A DNA stretch of 64,000 nucleotides from Treponema sp. Marseille-Q3903 (GTDB taxonomy: Bacteria > Spirochaetota > Spirochaetia > Treponematales > Treponemataceae). The notes below the pieces were generated by a model. It did no database searches and was not told the DNA's origin. It was given only the letters and a program-made list of their open reading frames with translations. Positions 18,033 to 26,269 of this stretch are shown one piece after another. The DNA lies in NCBI RefSeq assembly GCF_014334335.1, contig NZ_JACSEU010000001.1, positions 1,798,001-1,862,000 on the forward strand, written 5' to 3'. A program made the position numbers and the translations under genes. Position 1 is the stretch's first letter, and every line of letters begins with the position of its first letter.

Positions 18033-18038
18033 ATTATA
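18033..18038 (-). promoter_or_regulatory. Perfect -10 box of deoD, leaderless layout
   Basis: TATAAT on the minus strand, 7 nt before the deoD ATG. The -35 region 17 bp upstream (TTTCAA) is weak. Confidence 0.5.
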
Positions 18039-18087
18039 TTCTAGTTTTGTAAATTTTGAAAGGGTGAGTATTGAATTAAAATCCATC

Positions 18088-18672
18088 TTACAAAAATACA
18101 ATCCCGAAAGCAGCACCTAAAATAATTATAAATATCGGATGAAGTTTAAACTTGAACAATAAAATTACAAAAAGCTCGTACGCTGCGACGCTTTTCCATT
18201 CAAACAGATTTTTCCATGTATCGAGTTTTGCTAAATCTACGAAAGCTGTTGGAATGTTGATTAAGGTGAATGTGATTACCTGAACGACAGGAACGAGCAC
18301 GAGGCCTGTTGTGATCGGGCGCAAAAACTCGAGCGTACATTTTACAAAAGGATTTGAATTAAAAGATTTTAAGAACTTCGCAATTATCAAAATGATGATT
18401 ATAGAAGGGGCAACTTGGAACAGCGTGACGATGATTCCGCCGGGCACACCGTAAAGATGATAACCGATATATGTCGCCATATTTACTCCCAAAGGTCCCG
18501 GTGTGCTTTCGGAAATTGCGACCATGTTGTAAAACTGTTCCTGTGTGATAAGTCCATTAGCGACGATTGCCTGCTGCATCAATGTAATTGCAACAACACC
18601 TCCGCCGATTGTAAAAAGCCCTATGTTGAAAAATGTGATTCCAAGTTTTAGCAATCCGAGTATTTCCATCAT
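18088..18672 (-). CDS. Chromate transporter, second half-size subunit
   Basis: 194 residues, six or so membrane spans, with the CHR-family segments FFNIGLFTIGGGVVAITLMQQ and SESTPGPLGVNMATYIGY near the N-terminus. Short CHR proteins occur as pairs that together equal one long ChrA. Despite the family name, the physiological substrate in anaerobes is uncertain. It lies 16 bp after the first half-subunit gene. Confidence 0.88.
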   Translation of the reverse strand: MMEILGLLKLGITFFNIGLFTIGGGVVAITLMQQAIVANGLITQEQFYNMVAISESTPGPLGVNMATYIGYHLYGVPGGIIVTLFQVAPSIIIILIIAKFLKSFNSNPFVKCTLEFLRPITTGLVLVPVVQVITFTLINIPTAFVDLAKLDTWKNLFEWKSVAAYELFVILLFKFKLHPIFIIILGAAFGIVFL

Positions 18673-18688
18673 CTATTCCTTATCTTCC

Positions 18689-19258
18689 TTATCTGATTTT
18701 TTTCATTTTTTTTTGATTTATAAAAGCGATTATGCAGCCGATGACAAGTGATCCGATGATGATCCAGTACGACTGAACTTTCAGAAAATAAATTAAACTG
18801 AATGAAACAAGCATATAGAGGACGTGCCATATATTTTTGATTGTCTTTTTAGCAAATTTGTAAATCACTGAAGTCAGCAAAGCGGCAACCGCAACGTTTA
18901 CGCCTCTCAAAGCTCTTTGAACAACAGGAAATTCGTCAACAGAATCAATCAGATTGGCAAGAATCATTATTATCAAAAGTGAAGGAGAAATTACGCCAAG
19001 TGTCCCGATAATTCCACCAATGATTCCCATGCGCTTATATCCTACAAAAGTCGAAACATTTACGGCGATTATTCCCGGCGTGCTTTGCCCAATCGCATAG
19101 TAATCTATCAAATCTTCTTCTGTAATCCAATTGCGCTTATCTACAAGTTCACGCTGCATCATAGGCATCATCGCTAGTCCGCCGCCAAAAGTAAATGCAC
19201 CGATTTTTACAAATGCAATGTAAATATCTAAAAGTTCTCTTAATTTTCCTTTTGCCAT
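18689..19258 (-). CDS. Chromate transporter, first half-size subunit
   Basis: 189 residues, multi-spanning, with FVKIGAFTFGGGLAMMPMMQREL and GQSTPGIIAVNVSTFVGYK as the CHR-domain signatures. It is paired with the gene immediately downstream. It starts 24 bp after the stop of the histidine kinase gene on the same strand, so the kinase and both transporter halves may share an mRNA. Confidence 0.88.
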   Translation of the reverse strand: MAKGKLRELLDIYIAFVKIGAFTFGGGLAMMPMMQRELVDKRNWITEEDLIDYYAIGQSTPGIIAVNVSTFVGYKRMGIIGGIIGTLGVISPSLLIIMILANLIDSVDEFPVVQRALRGVNVAVAALLTSVIYKFAKKTIKNIWHVLYMLVSFSLIYFLKVQSYWIIIGSLVIGCIIAFINQKKMKKIR

Positions 19259-19282
19259 ATTTCCGCCTTATTTTTTTTCATC

Positions 19283-21361
19283 TTATTTATTTTTTGCCCG
19301 CCATGAAATCAAGACACAAGTTCCAAAAGGCTTATTTTGATTTATAAAAAATTTCGCGCCAATTTGATTTGCTCTGTATTCCATAGAGTTGAGCCCGAGC
19401 CCTTTTCTTCCTTCATTGCTATTATTTACAAAACCAATTCCATCGTCAATTATGCTGACTGAGATTTTTTTATCTTCGGAAAAAACGCTGACTGTCACAT
19501 TTTTTGCTTTGGAATGCTTCATCACGTTGTGCAACGCTTCTTGGATAATCCTGAATGTATTTAGCTTTTCGATTTTGCTGAATTTAACATCTTTGTGCAC
19601 AGCCCATCTGTAATCGCATTTAATTCCTGACTGATTTTCAAAAGTATTGCAGAGGTTGCTGAGCGCATAGTTTATTCCAAGGCTTTCAAGCTCTACAGGA
19701 TAAGAGTTATGAGCATACTGACGCGCACGCGAAAGTGTTTCACCAATCAGTTCCGCAAGTTCAATCATCTGACTTTTTTCAACAGCAGAATCCTGATTTG
19801 AATAACTTCTGCAAAGCATAGAAATTCCTGCAAGCCGCTGACAAATATCGTCGTGAAGGTCGTTGCTGAACCGCTGACGCTCGATTTCGGAGATTTTCAG
19901 AACTTCCGCTTCAACTTTCATACGCTTTGTATTCGCTTCCACAAGTTCTTTCGTCCGTTTATTGACTTCCTTTTCAAGCTCTTCAGAACGTTTTTTTCTT
20001 TCTTCCGAAACTGTTATTCTGTTTAAACAATGTGAGATGTTTATCGCAATTGAGCTCAAATAAGGCAGCACTTTTTCATCCGCATCATAAAGAGAGCAAC
20101 CAATCAATTCGTTTCCGACAGAAAGATATTTAACAATAAAAGACTGATTTGATTTTTTTTCACTGCCTATATATTTTCGATAAAATTGTCCAAGCGACAT
20201 CTTTATCTCCCTGTCAAATTCGTAACATTCAACTCCATTTTTGCGAACGTAAAGCGGGTCTACGAGAATGCTTTTGTGATTTTCAGTAATTTTTTTCTTT
20301 TTTCCGTTTGAAAAACGAAGCATACAAAAGTTATTTACATTGAATTGCTCCATGTTGTTACGAAGCACATATTTTAATCCGCCGAGAGTCTCTTCGCAGT
20401 TTATCTCCTGCCCGACATGGCTCACCATCCTTAGCATAGTCTCTGAAAAAAAGCAATTAGATTGCATCTTAAGAAACTGATCTTCTTTCGAATAAAAATC
20501 ATCATCTTCGCAGCAACCACAGGAACGCCTGTAAACAATGCGAGAACCGATATATTTTTCATCTTCAACATGTCTACATTCAATCATCTGTTTTAAAAGC
20601 TCAACAGATTTTTGCCCTATTTCATCGAGCGGCTGATGGATTGTCGTGAGAGGTGGGATTTCAAAACGCGCCTGAGGAATATCGTCGAATCCGGTCACAG
20701 CGCATTCTTGAATATTCTTATCATTTCTGTTCATCTTAAAATATTTATAGACGCCGAGCGCCATGTTATCATTCGCACAAACGACAACATCGGGAGACTC
20801 TTTTTTTTCATTCATGTATTGTTCCATCACCTGAATTGCAGAAACTGCTGTAAAATTCCCCTCTTTGCAGACATAAGTCAAATCAGGAAAACTTGATTTG
20901 TGCGACTCAATCGCTTTCTTAAAAACGGCTTGTCGATTGATTGCGTCAGGATGTTTTTTTGCACCGTTGATAAACAAAAACTTTTTGTATTTGTGTTCTA
21001 AGACAAGATGGTCTACAAGTTTTTTCATAGAATCATCGGTTTTGATAAGAAGAGACGGAACACCTTTGACTTTTTGACCGACGGAAACGACCGGGATGTC
21101 GCCCCAAATTTTCTCCAAGTCAGATTTTTTTACAATGTTTGAATTATCGACAATTACAGATGTAAGAATGATAATTCCGTCAATGTCAAAAACCTCTTTT
21201 CTGGGAAAGCGAGTGATCAACTTGTCTTCAGCCAGTGCATTGTATTCCAGTTGAAAGCAGATAAGTTCGATTCCAAACTCAGCTGCACGTTTGATAACTC
21301 CCTTATAAACAGAAATTTGATATTCCTCATCGAGAAGATTTAATACTAATCCAATTCTCAT
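19283..21361 (-). CDS. Cytoplasmic histidine kinase with LacI-type sensor domain
   Basis: 692 residues, no membrane segment and no signal peptide. Residues 1 to about 280 form a LacI/periplasmic-binding-like domain (CANDNMALG, VTGFDDIPQARFEIPPLTTI) without the usual helix-turn-helix. About 290-440 resembles a GAF-like region. A coiled coil (about 455-490) leads to a NarL-class HisKA_3 dimerisation domain, with the H-box ERQRFSNDLHDDICQRLAG (His near 500), then a HATPase (NVMKHSKAKNV, DDGIGF, GLGLNSM). It probably senses an intracellular sugar or related ligand and phosphorylates the divergent LuxR-type regulator. No ribosome-binding site is seen; TATAAT ends 8 nt before the ATG. Confidence 0.92.
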   Translation of the reverse strand: MRIGLVLNLLDEEYQISVYKGVIKRAAEFGIELICFQLEYNALAEDKLITRFPRKEVFDIDGIIILTSVIVDNSNIVKKSDLEKIWGDIPVVSVGQKVKGVPSLLIKTDDSMKKLVDHLVLEHKYKKFLFINGAKKHPDAINRQAVFKKAIESHKSSFPDLTYVCKEGNFTAVSAIQVMEQYMNEKKESPDVVVCANDNMALGVYKYFKMNRNDKNIQECAVTGFDDIPQARFEIPPLTTIHQPLDEIGQKSVELLKQMIECRHVEDEKYIGSRIVYRRSCGCCEDDDFYSKEDQFLKMQSNCFFSETMLRMVSHVGQEINCEETLGGLKYVLRNNMEQFNVNNFCMLRFSNGKKKKITENHKSILVDPLYVRKNGVECYEFDREIKMSLGQFYRKYIGSEKKSNQSFIVKYLSVGNELIGCSLYDADEKVLPYLSSIAINISHCLNRITVSEERKKRSEELEKEVNKRTKELVEANTKRMKVEAEVLKISEIERQRFSNDLHDDICQRLAGISMLCRSYSNQDSAVEKSQMIELAELIGETLSRARQYAHNSYPVELESLGINYALSNLCNTFENQSGIKCDYRWAVHKDVKFSKIEKLNTFRIIQEALHNVMKHSKAKNVTVSVFSEDKKISVSIIDDGIGFVNNSNEGRKGLGLNSMEYRANQIGAKFFINQNKPFGTCVLISWRAKNK

Positions 21362-21408
21362 ATATAAATATTATACATTTAAATTAAATTCTGTGGTATT
21401 GTAATGAT
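21362..21408. promoter_or_regulatory. 47-bp divergent promoter region of kinase and regulator
   Basis: The whole gap between the two ATGs is 47 bp. A perfect TATAAT (21370-21375, minus strand) is 8 nt from the kinase ATG. On the plus strand, TATTGT (21397-21402) is 6 nt from the regulator ATG. Neither gene has a Shine-Dalgarno, so both transcripts are likely leaderless and the promoters must overlap. Confidence 0.55.
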
Positions 21409-22059
21409 ATGAGTTATAAAGTAATTATTATCGATGATCATCCTCTTTTTAGTCGTGGACTTGCTCAACTTATTGAAACACAACGCGAATACAATGTTAT
21501 CGGAATTGCAAAAGACAGAAACGAAGCATTGACCTTTTTAAACAACGAAACTCCCGATCTTTCAATTGTAGATTTAAATCTTGGGCAGGAAGACGGTCTT
21601 GAGCTTATAAAAGATATCGTCGTTATTCACCCAAAATCTAACATTCTCGTCATCTCCATGCACGATGAACGTTTTTATGCAGAGCGAGCGTTAAAAGCTG
21701 GCGCAAAAGGCTATATCATGAAAGAGGAAGCCGAGTCCCATGTTATCGATGCAATAAAAACTGTGACTAAAGGCGAAATCTACCTCAGTGACAACGAAAG
21801 AAACAGATTAAAAGAAATTTCTGAAGATGTAAAAAGCGGGTTAGAACACCCTGATGCGATTTCAACTCTATCTGATCGCCAACTCCAGATATTCACATTG
21901 ATAGGAAAAGGGCTCGGCACTGTAGAAATCGCAAAAAAATTAAATTTGAGCATCAAGACAATCGATACCCATAAAGAAAATATTAAGGCGAAACTACACT
22001 GTTCGTCATCTGCCGAATTACGACAGATGGCGATTGAGTGGACAAACAAAGCTGTTTAG
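21409..22059 (+). CDS. LuxR/NarL-type response regulator
   Basis: 216 residues. A receiver domain (IDDHPLF, phospho-acceptor Asp in SIVDLNLGQEDG, Lys in GYIMKEE) is followed by a LuxR-type helix-turn-helix (LSDRQLQIFTLIGKGLGTVEIAKKL and then SIKTIDTHKENIKAKL). It is transcribed divergently from the LacI-domain kinase and is its evident partner. Targets are unknown; candidates are its own promoter region and the chromate-transporter genes behind the kinase. Confidence 0.93.
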   Translation: MSYKVIIIDDHPLFSRGLAQLIETQREYNVIGIAKDRNEALTFLNNETPDLSIVDLNLGQEDGLELIKDIVVIHPKSNILVISMHDERFYAERALKAGAKGYIMKEEAESHVIDAIKTVTKGEIYLSDNERNRLKEISEDVKSGLEHPDAISTLSDRQLQIFTLIGKGLGTVEIAKKLNLSIKTIDTHKENIKAKLHCSSSAELRQMAIEWTNKAV

Positions 22060-22075
22060 AAAGCTGTTTTCTGCT

Positions 22076-23656
22076 TTACAGATTTCTTCCGTAGAGTTCC
22101 GAAAAGAAAGTAAGCATTTTTGCGTCGCTTGACTTAAAGTCTTTTTTATCCATCCTCCAAGTCCAGTTGCTGCCTGTTGTTGCAGGAGTATTCATCTTTC
22201 CTTCGTTACCGATTCCAAGAATATCTTGCATAGGGATAACTGCATAAACCGCATTGGAAGATATTACCGATTTTATAATTTCTTTTCTAAGCGCCCCTGA
22301 TTTTACAAGGCTTTTTGCTTTTTCTAAAGAAAGTTCTTTGCCTTCAATGTACTGGGCAACAAGCAAAAGTTCTTGCTCATTTAGATTTTCTAGCCAGCCT
22401 TGCATTGTGTCATTGTCATGTGTGCCTGTATAGACAACGCATTTTGAAGAATCATACATGTGTGGCAAAAAGCAGTTTACCATTCCGTTTTCGCGAGCTT
22501 CATCTGCGCTAAAGCCGAACTGGAAAACTTTCATTCCAGGCAATCCTGCGTTGTCTCGCAGCTCACGAACTTCATCTGTTATTACTCCGAGATCTTCTGC
22601 TATAAACGGCATGTCTCCAAGTTTCTTTTTTATAGTTTTAAATAAATCGTCGCCAGGGCATTTTACCCATTTTCCATTTTTTGCAGTTTTTGCATCTGCA
22701 GGGACAGACCAATAAGCTTCAAATCCGCGGAAATGGTCGATTCTAAGGACATCGACAAGTTCAAATGCACGGCGAATTCGTTTTATCCACCATGAATAGC
22801 CAGATGTTTTCATTTTATCCCAGTCGTACAGAGGATTCCCCCACAGTTGCCCATCAGCACAAAAATAGTCAGGAGGAACACCCGAAACGCAAACAGGTCG
22901 TCCATCTTTGTCGAGTTGGAAAAATTCCTGATTCGCCCAAACATCAGCACTGTCAGGAGCGACAAAGATTGGAATATCTCCTATCAGTTTGATTCCTGAA
23001 TCATTTGCATACGATTTTAACTCTTTCCACTGAACATCAAAGAAAAATTGAATGATTTTAAATATTTCAATATCGTCCTTGTGAGATTTTTTCCATTCGG
23101 CAACTGCATCTTTTTCACAGCGTGCAAGAGAAGTCGGCCAAAATCTGTTCCACATTGAAGATTCAGGTTTTTCTTCTTCTGCTTTTTTGTCATAGACAGA
23201 CTTTATGCTCATAAAGACAGCATACATATCTAGCCAAGCTGATTCTTTACAGAATAATTTGTACTTTTCTTTATCTTCAGCCGATGCATTTTCAACAAAA
23301 TAAATTGCACATTTTTTTAAAACAGGCATCTTCCACCACACGACTGCACCAAAATCTATTTTGCCTGTCTTTTTTATATATTCAGGTGGCGCTATCTCTT
23401 TTTTATCTGCCCAGCCTTTTAATGCAAGCTGCTCCAAATCTATAATCAAAGGGTTTCCTGCAAAAGTTGAAAAAGATGCATAAGGAGAATCTCCATATCC
23501 GGTCGGACCTAATGGGAGAATCTGCCACAAAGACTGATCAGCTTCGCAAAGCCAATCGATAAATTTAAATGCTTGCTCACCAAGCGTTCCAATTCCAGGA
23601 GTGTCCGGCAATGAAGTAGGATGCAACAATATTCCGCTTCGTCTTTTAAAATCCAT
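22076..23656 (-). CDS. malQ: 4-alpha-glucanotransferase (amylomaltase)
   Basis: 526 residues, GH77 family. RRSGILLHPTSLPD at the N-terminus, the nucleophile region VLRIDHFRGFEAYW, EDLGVITDEV (acid/base Glu) and GTHDNDTMQGW are all visible. It transfers alpha-1,4-glucan segments in maltodextrin or glycogen metabolism in the cytoplasm. It is a single gene, convergent with the response regulator by 16 bp. The 212 bp upstream to cheY contain a TATAAT palindrome but no promoter I would defend. Confidence 0.95.
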   Translation of the reverse strand: MDFKRRSGILLHPTSLPDTPGIGTLGEQAFKFIDWLCEADQSLWQILPLGPTGYGDSPYASFSTFAGNPLIIDLEQLALKGWADKKEIAPPEYIKKTGKIDFGAVVWWKMPVLKKCAIYFVENASAEDKEKYKLFCKESAWLDMYAVFMSIKSVYDKKAEEEKPESSMWNRFWPTSLARCEKDAVAEWKKSHKDDIEIFKIIQFFFDVQWKELKSYANDSGIKLIGDIPIFVAPDSADVWANQEFFQLDKDGRPVCVSGVPPDYFCADGQLWGNPLYDWDKMKTSGYSWWIKRIRRAFELVDVLRIDHFRGFEAYWSVPADAKTAKNGKWVKCPGDDLFKTIKKKLGDMPFIAEDLGVITDEVRELRDNAGLPGMKVFQFGFSADEARENGMVNCFLPHMYDSSKCVVYTGTHDNDTMQGWLENLNEQELLLVAQYIEGKELSLEKAKSLVKSGALRKEIIKSVISSNAVYAVIPMQDILGIGNEGKMNTPATTGSNWTWRMDKKDFKSSDAKMLTFFSELYGRNL

Positions 23657-23811
23657 AAAAACCTCGATGGGGCAGCCTCAATTTTTATAACAAACCCCAT
23701 TAAACTTTATCACACTATTTTATTTTTTTCCATTTAATAATTCTTCATTGTATAATACAGGTGTGAGACTATTCATCTATACTTTGCAGATTTGTAAATA
23801 TAAAATTTAAA

Positions 23812-23849
23812 TAAAAAAAAGCTGCCACAAATGATTTTGGGCAGCTTTT
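23812..23849 (-). terminator. Terminator of the chemotaxis operon
   Basis: On the minus strand AAAAGCTGCC (23840-23849) pairs with GGCAGCTTTT (23817-23826), followed by further T residues. It lies 19 bp after the cheY stop. Confidence 0.85.
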
Positions 23850-23868
23850 AAATAACAAAATTACAACA

Positions 23869-24303
23869 CTACTGCAAAACTTTAGCGATGCGTTCAAGAA
23901 CCTTTTTGCGGTCAAGAGGCTTTACGATATAGCTTTTTGCTCCTGCCATCAAAGATTTTTTTACAAGCTCTTCTTTACCGAGCGCCGAAACCATTACAAC
24001 TTTTGCATTTTTATCAAAAGCCATAATCTGTTCAAGAGCCGAAATACCGTCGAGTTTTGGCATAGTGATATCCATTGTAACTAGATCCACATTTGGGCAA
24101 AGTTCTTTGTATTTATCAACACCTTCTTTTCCATCAGCAGCTGTAGCAACTACCTCGTACCCTTCGCTAGAAAGAATCTGACCGAGCTGTTTTGCAACGA
24201 ACATTGAATCATCTACAACCAATACTCTGAAAGAAGTGCCGTCGTCTTTTCGTCCCTCAGGCGGACGTTCATTGATTGTTGGATAATCTTGTGTAGTTTT
24301 CAT
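23869..24303 (-). CDS. cheY: Chemotaxis response regulator CheY
   Basis: 144 residues, a single receiver domain with a 24-residue polar N-terminal extension. VVDDSMF gives the acidic pocket, VTMDITMPKLDG the phospho-acceptor Asp, and YIVKPLDRK the conserved Lys. It is phosphorylated by CheA and acts on the flagellar switch. Last gene of the cheA-cheW/R-cheX-cheY operon, 20 bp after cheX and just before a strong terminator. The same order is known in treponemes. Confidence 0.93.
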   Translation of the reverse strand: MKTTQDYPTINERPPEGRKDDGTSFRVLVVDDSMFVAKQLGQILSSEGYEVVATAADGKEGVDKYKELCPNVDLVTMDITMPKLDGISALEQIMAFDKNAKVVMVSALGKEELVKKSLMAGAKSYIVKPLDRKKVLERIAKVLQ

Positions 24304-24323
24304 TTTTTACTCCTTTAGAATAA

Positions 24324-24806
24324 TTAGTTACGTTCTCTTATAGAAACGTTTACTTCAATTTTACCACAGTCAGAAATAAGTGGAACTATCAATGCTTCAA
24401 CACTGTCGTTTGTGCCACCGAGTGCAGCAATTTCCATCTTCTGACCAACAAATAAAGCTGGTGGAGTCAAATCAAATCTGAATCCAAGCTCATGTAATTT
24501 TGTTACAGCCTGAGCCGTAATAAGGTTTGCAAGTTCACTTATTGTAGCTTTTGCTAAATCATCAAATTCCGGTAAAGACTCACCGTTCATTGCCGACGCT
24601 ATATTCAAAGCAGTTTCCATAGTCATATCAAAAAGAACACGACCCTCAACATCACCTGCAAGACCGACCAATGCAGCTACACCCATAACAGGCATTGCAG
24701 TCGATTTCAAATACAAATCACCGCGTTTTACTTCTGCACCACCAAGAACTTCTTGCAGTACACGAAATGAAGTTTCAACAAACGGGTTAATATACTCTAC
24801 TCGCAT
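24324..24806 (-). CDS. cheX: CheY-P phosphatase CheX
   Basis: 160 residues, CheC/CheX family. The catalytic ExxN motif is visible as SELANLI, preceded by IASAMNGE. CheX dephosphorylates CheY-P and is the main such phosphatase in spirochaetes. It is placed between the CheW/CheR fusion gene and cheY, with 18- to 20-bp gaps. Confidence 0.93.
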   Translation of the reverse strand: MRVEYINPFVETSFRVLQEVLGGAEVKRGDLYLKSTAMPVMGVAALVGLAGDVEGRVLFDMTMETALNIASAMNGESLPEFDDLAKATISELANLITAQAVTKLHELGFRFDLTPPALFVGQKMEIAALGGTNDSVEALIVPLISDCGKIEVNVSIRERN

Positions 24807-24824
24807 TTTAATCTCCTAATATCT

Positions 24825-26261
24825 TTAATCCCTGCTGTACGCAACAAGCGTACCAACGGTTTTTTCACCAAAATTAAACGATGCCGGCATTGCTTCATTT
24901 TCACCGATAATCGCTACGGCATTTCCTTTCATCTTTTCCAGAAAGTCAGCGACAACAACTTCCTGAGAAGATTCGTCCATCAAAGAAAGTATATCTCGAG
25001 CAAATATAACATCGACCATTGGCAATGCATTTGTGTTTTTACAGTCATGATATTCAAACATTATACTGTCTTTTATTTCTTGATTAAAAGTATACTCACC
25101 ATTTGCCTTTTTTGTCAAATATGGACTGTACCAATCAGATACAAGACTAGACGGAACGCTGAGAAGCCCTGCATTTGAAACGTTGAGCAAATCGATATCC
25201 TGTGCATAAATTCTTATTTTTGCATCCGGATAACGTTTTTTCAAAATGCACGCAAGGGAATATGTTTCCATTCCTTTACCGCAGCCCGGATTCCATACGA
25301 CAATTTGCTTCGCTGAATTGTCAGGAAAAAGTTTCTCGACACTTTCTGCGTATTCTTTTGACCACCATTTTTCACTAAAAGCTGACCAAAACGGTTTTAA
25401 AAATTCATCTGCATCTGCGGCATTCTGAATCTGAGCTTTATCTTTACCACGAGATTTTTCCCATTCCGAGTACCTGTGATTGACCCATGATTCATTTACA
25501 GACGTCACATTGAAATTTTTATAAGAAAGAAGAGATTCCTTTATAAACTTAAGGTTTATATTTTCAGCCTGTTCAGGTTCCGTCTTTGTGATTCCTGCAA
25601 TAAGTTGTGCAGGAGTTTTTTCAGTTCCTGCGGCAGCCCCCCCCGTCGCACTTGCATTTACAGCAGTTGGAGTGCCAGCGGATGGCTTAGCTGTGATCAC
25701 TTTGTGAGCCTGTGGATAAGAAAGAGCTGTTTTATTATTCTCGAAAGTATCTTTTGAAGAAAAAATTCTTGTGATGTCCAGTAAAATATAAAGTCTGTTA
25801 TTGCTTTCAACAACACCGTCGATATATTTAATGCTGATATCGCCGAACAAAGGATGTGGCGGTTGAATTGTACTCTTCTGAACTCCGATTACTTTATCGA
25901 TTTTATCTACAACAACCCCAAACTTTTGATCATCAACAGAAAGGATAAGCATATTCTCAAGCTTATTGCCCTCTCGCGGCGGAACTTCAATATTAAAGAA
26001 AAGTCTAAGGTCAAGAATTGGAATGATTTCTCCACGAAGATTATATACACCAAGTACAAAAGGCAAAGTATTTGGAACGTAAGTAAAATGCCCTGCTTTT
26101 GCAATCTCTTTTACATGCATGATATCGATAGAATAATCTTTATCTGCAAGCGAGAATGTCACCATTTTAAAATCTATTACTGTTGCCGTTTCTGTTTTAT
26201 CTTGCGCCTGTGCTGCCTGAACAGCAGTGGTCGTAACTACGGTTTCATTTTCTGTACTCAT
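24825..26261 (-). CDS. CheW coupling domain fused to CheR-like domain
   Basis: 478 residues. About 28-175 is a CheW domain (VPNTLPFVLGVYNLRGEIIPILDLR in part). About 180-240 is a low-complexity Ala/Thr/Gly linker. About 245-478 is a CheR-like methyltransferase fold (VVWNPGCGKGMETYSLA, IRIYAQDID, DVIFARDILSL). CheW/CheR-like fusions are known from treponemal chemoreceptor arrays, where CheW couples receptors to CheA. Whether the CheR part still methylates is open: the SAM-binding glycine motif is present in modified form. The linker contains a G8 tract (25637-25644), where a one-base change would remove the CheR-like part. Confidence 0.92.
   Translation of the reverse strand: MSTENETVVTTTAVQAAQAQDKTETATVIDFKMVTFSLADKDYSIDIMHVKEIAKAGHFTYVPNTLPFVLGVYNLRGEIIPILDLRLFFNIEVPPREGNKLENMLILSVDDQKFGVVVDKIDKVIGVQKSTIQPPHPLFGDISIKYIDGVVESNNRLYILLDITRIFSSKDTFENNKTALSYPQAHKVITAKPSAGTPTAVNASATGGAAAGTEKTPAQLIAGITKTEPEQAENINLKFIKESLLSYKNFNVTSVNESWVNHRYSEWEKSRGKDKAQIQNAADADEFLKPFWSAFSEKWWSKEYAESVEKLFPDNSAKQIVVWNPGCGKGMETYSLACILKKRYPDAKIRIYAQDIDLLNVSNAGLLSVPSSLVSDWYSPYLTKKANGEYTFNQEIKDSIMFEYHDCKNTNALPMVDVIFARDILSLMDESSQEVVVADFLEKMKGNAVAIIGENEAMPASFNFGEKTVGTLVAYSRD
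25637..25644 (-). repeat. G8 homopolymer tract in the CheW-CheR linker
   Basis: Eight consecutive G on the coding strand, around codon 206. With G9, translation stops about 8 codons later; with G7, about 29 codons after the tract. Both products would keep CheW and lose the CheR-like domain. It was the only G/C run this long that I noticed in the window. Confidence 0.85.
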
Positions 26262-26269
26262 AAGAACCT

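Noticed and set aside
23740-23760. TATAAT promoter on the plus strand upstream of malQ/cheY
   Set aside because: It is part of a palindrome with no -35 box, and would transcribe antisense into the che operon.
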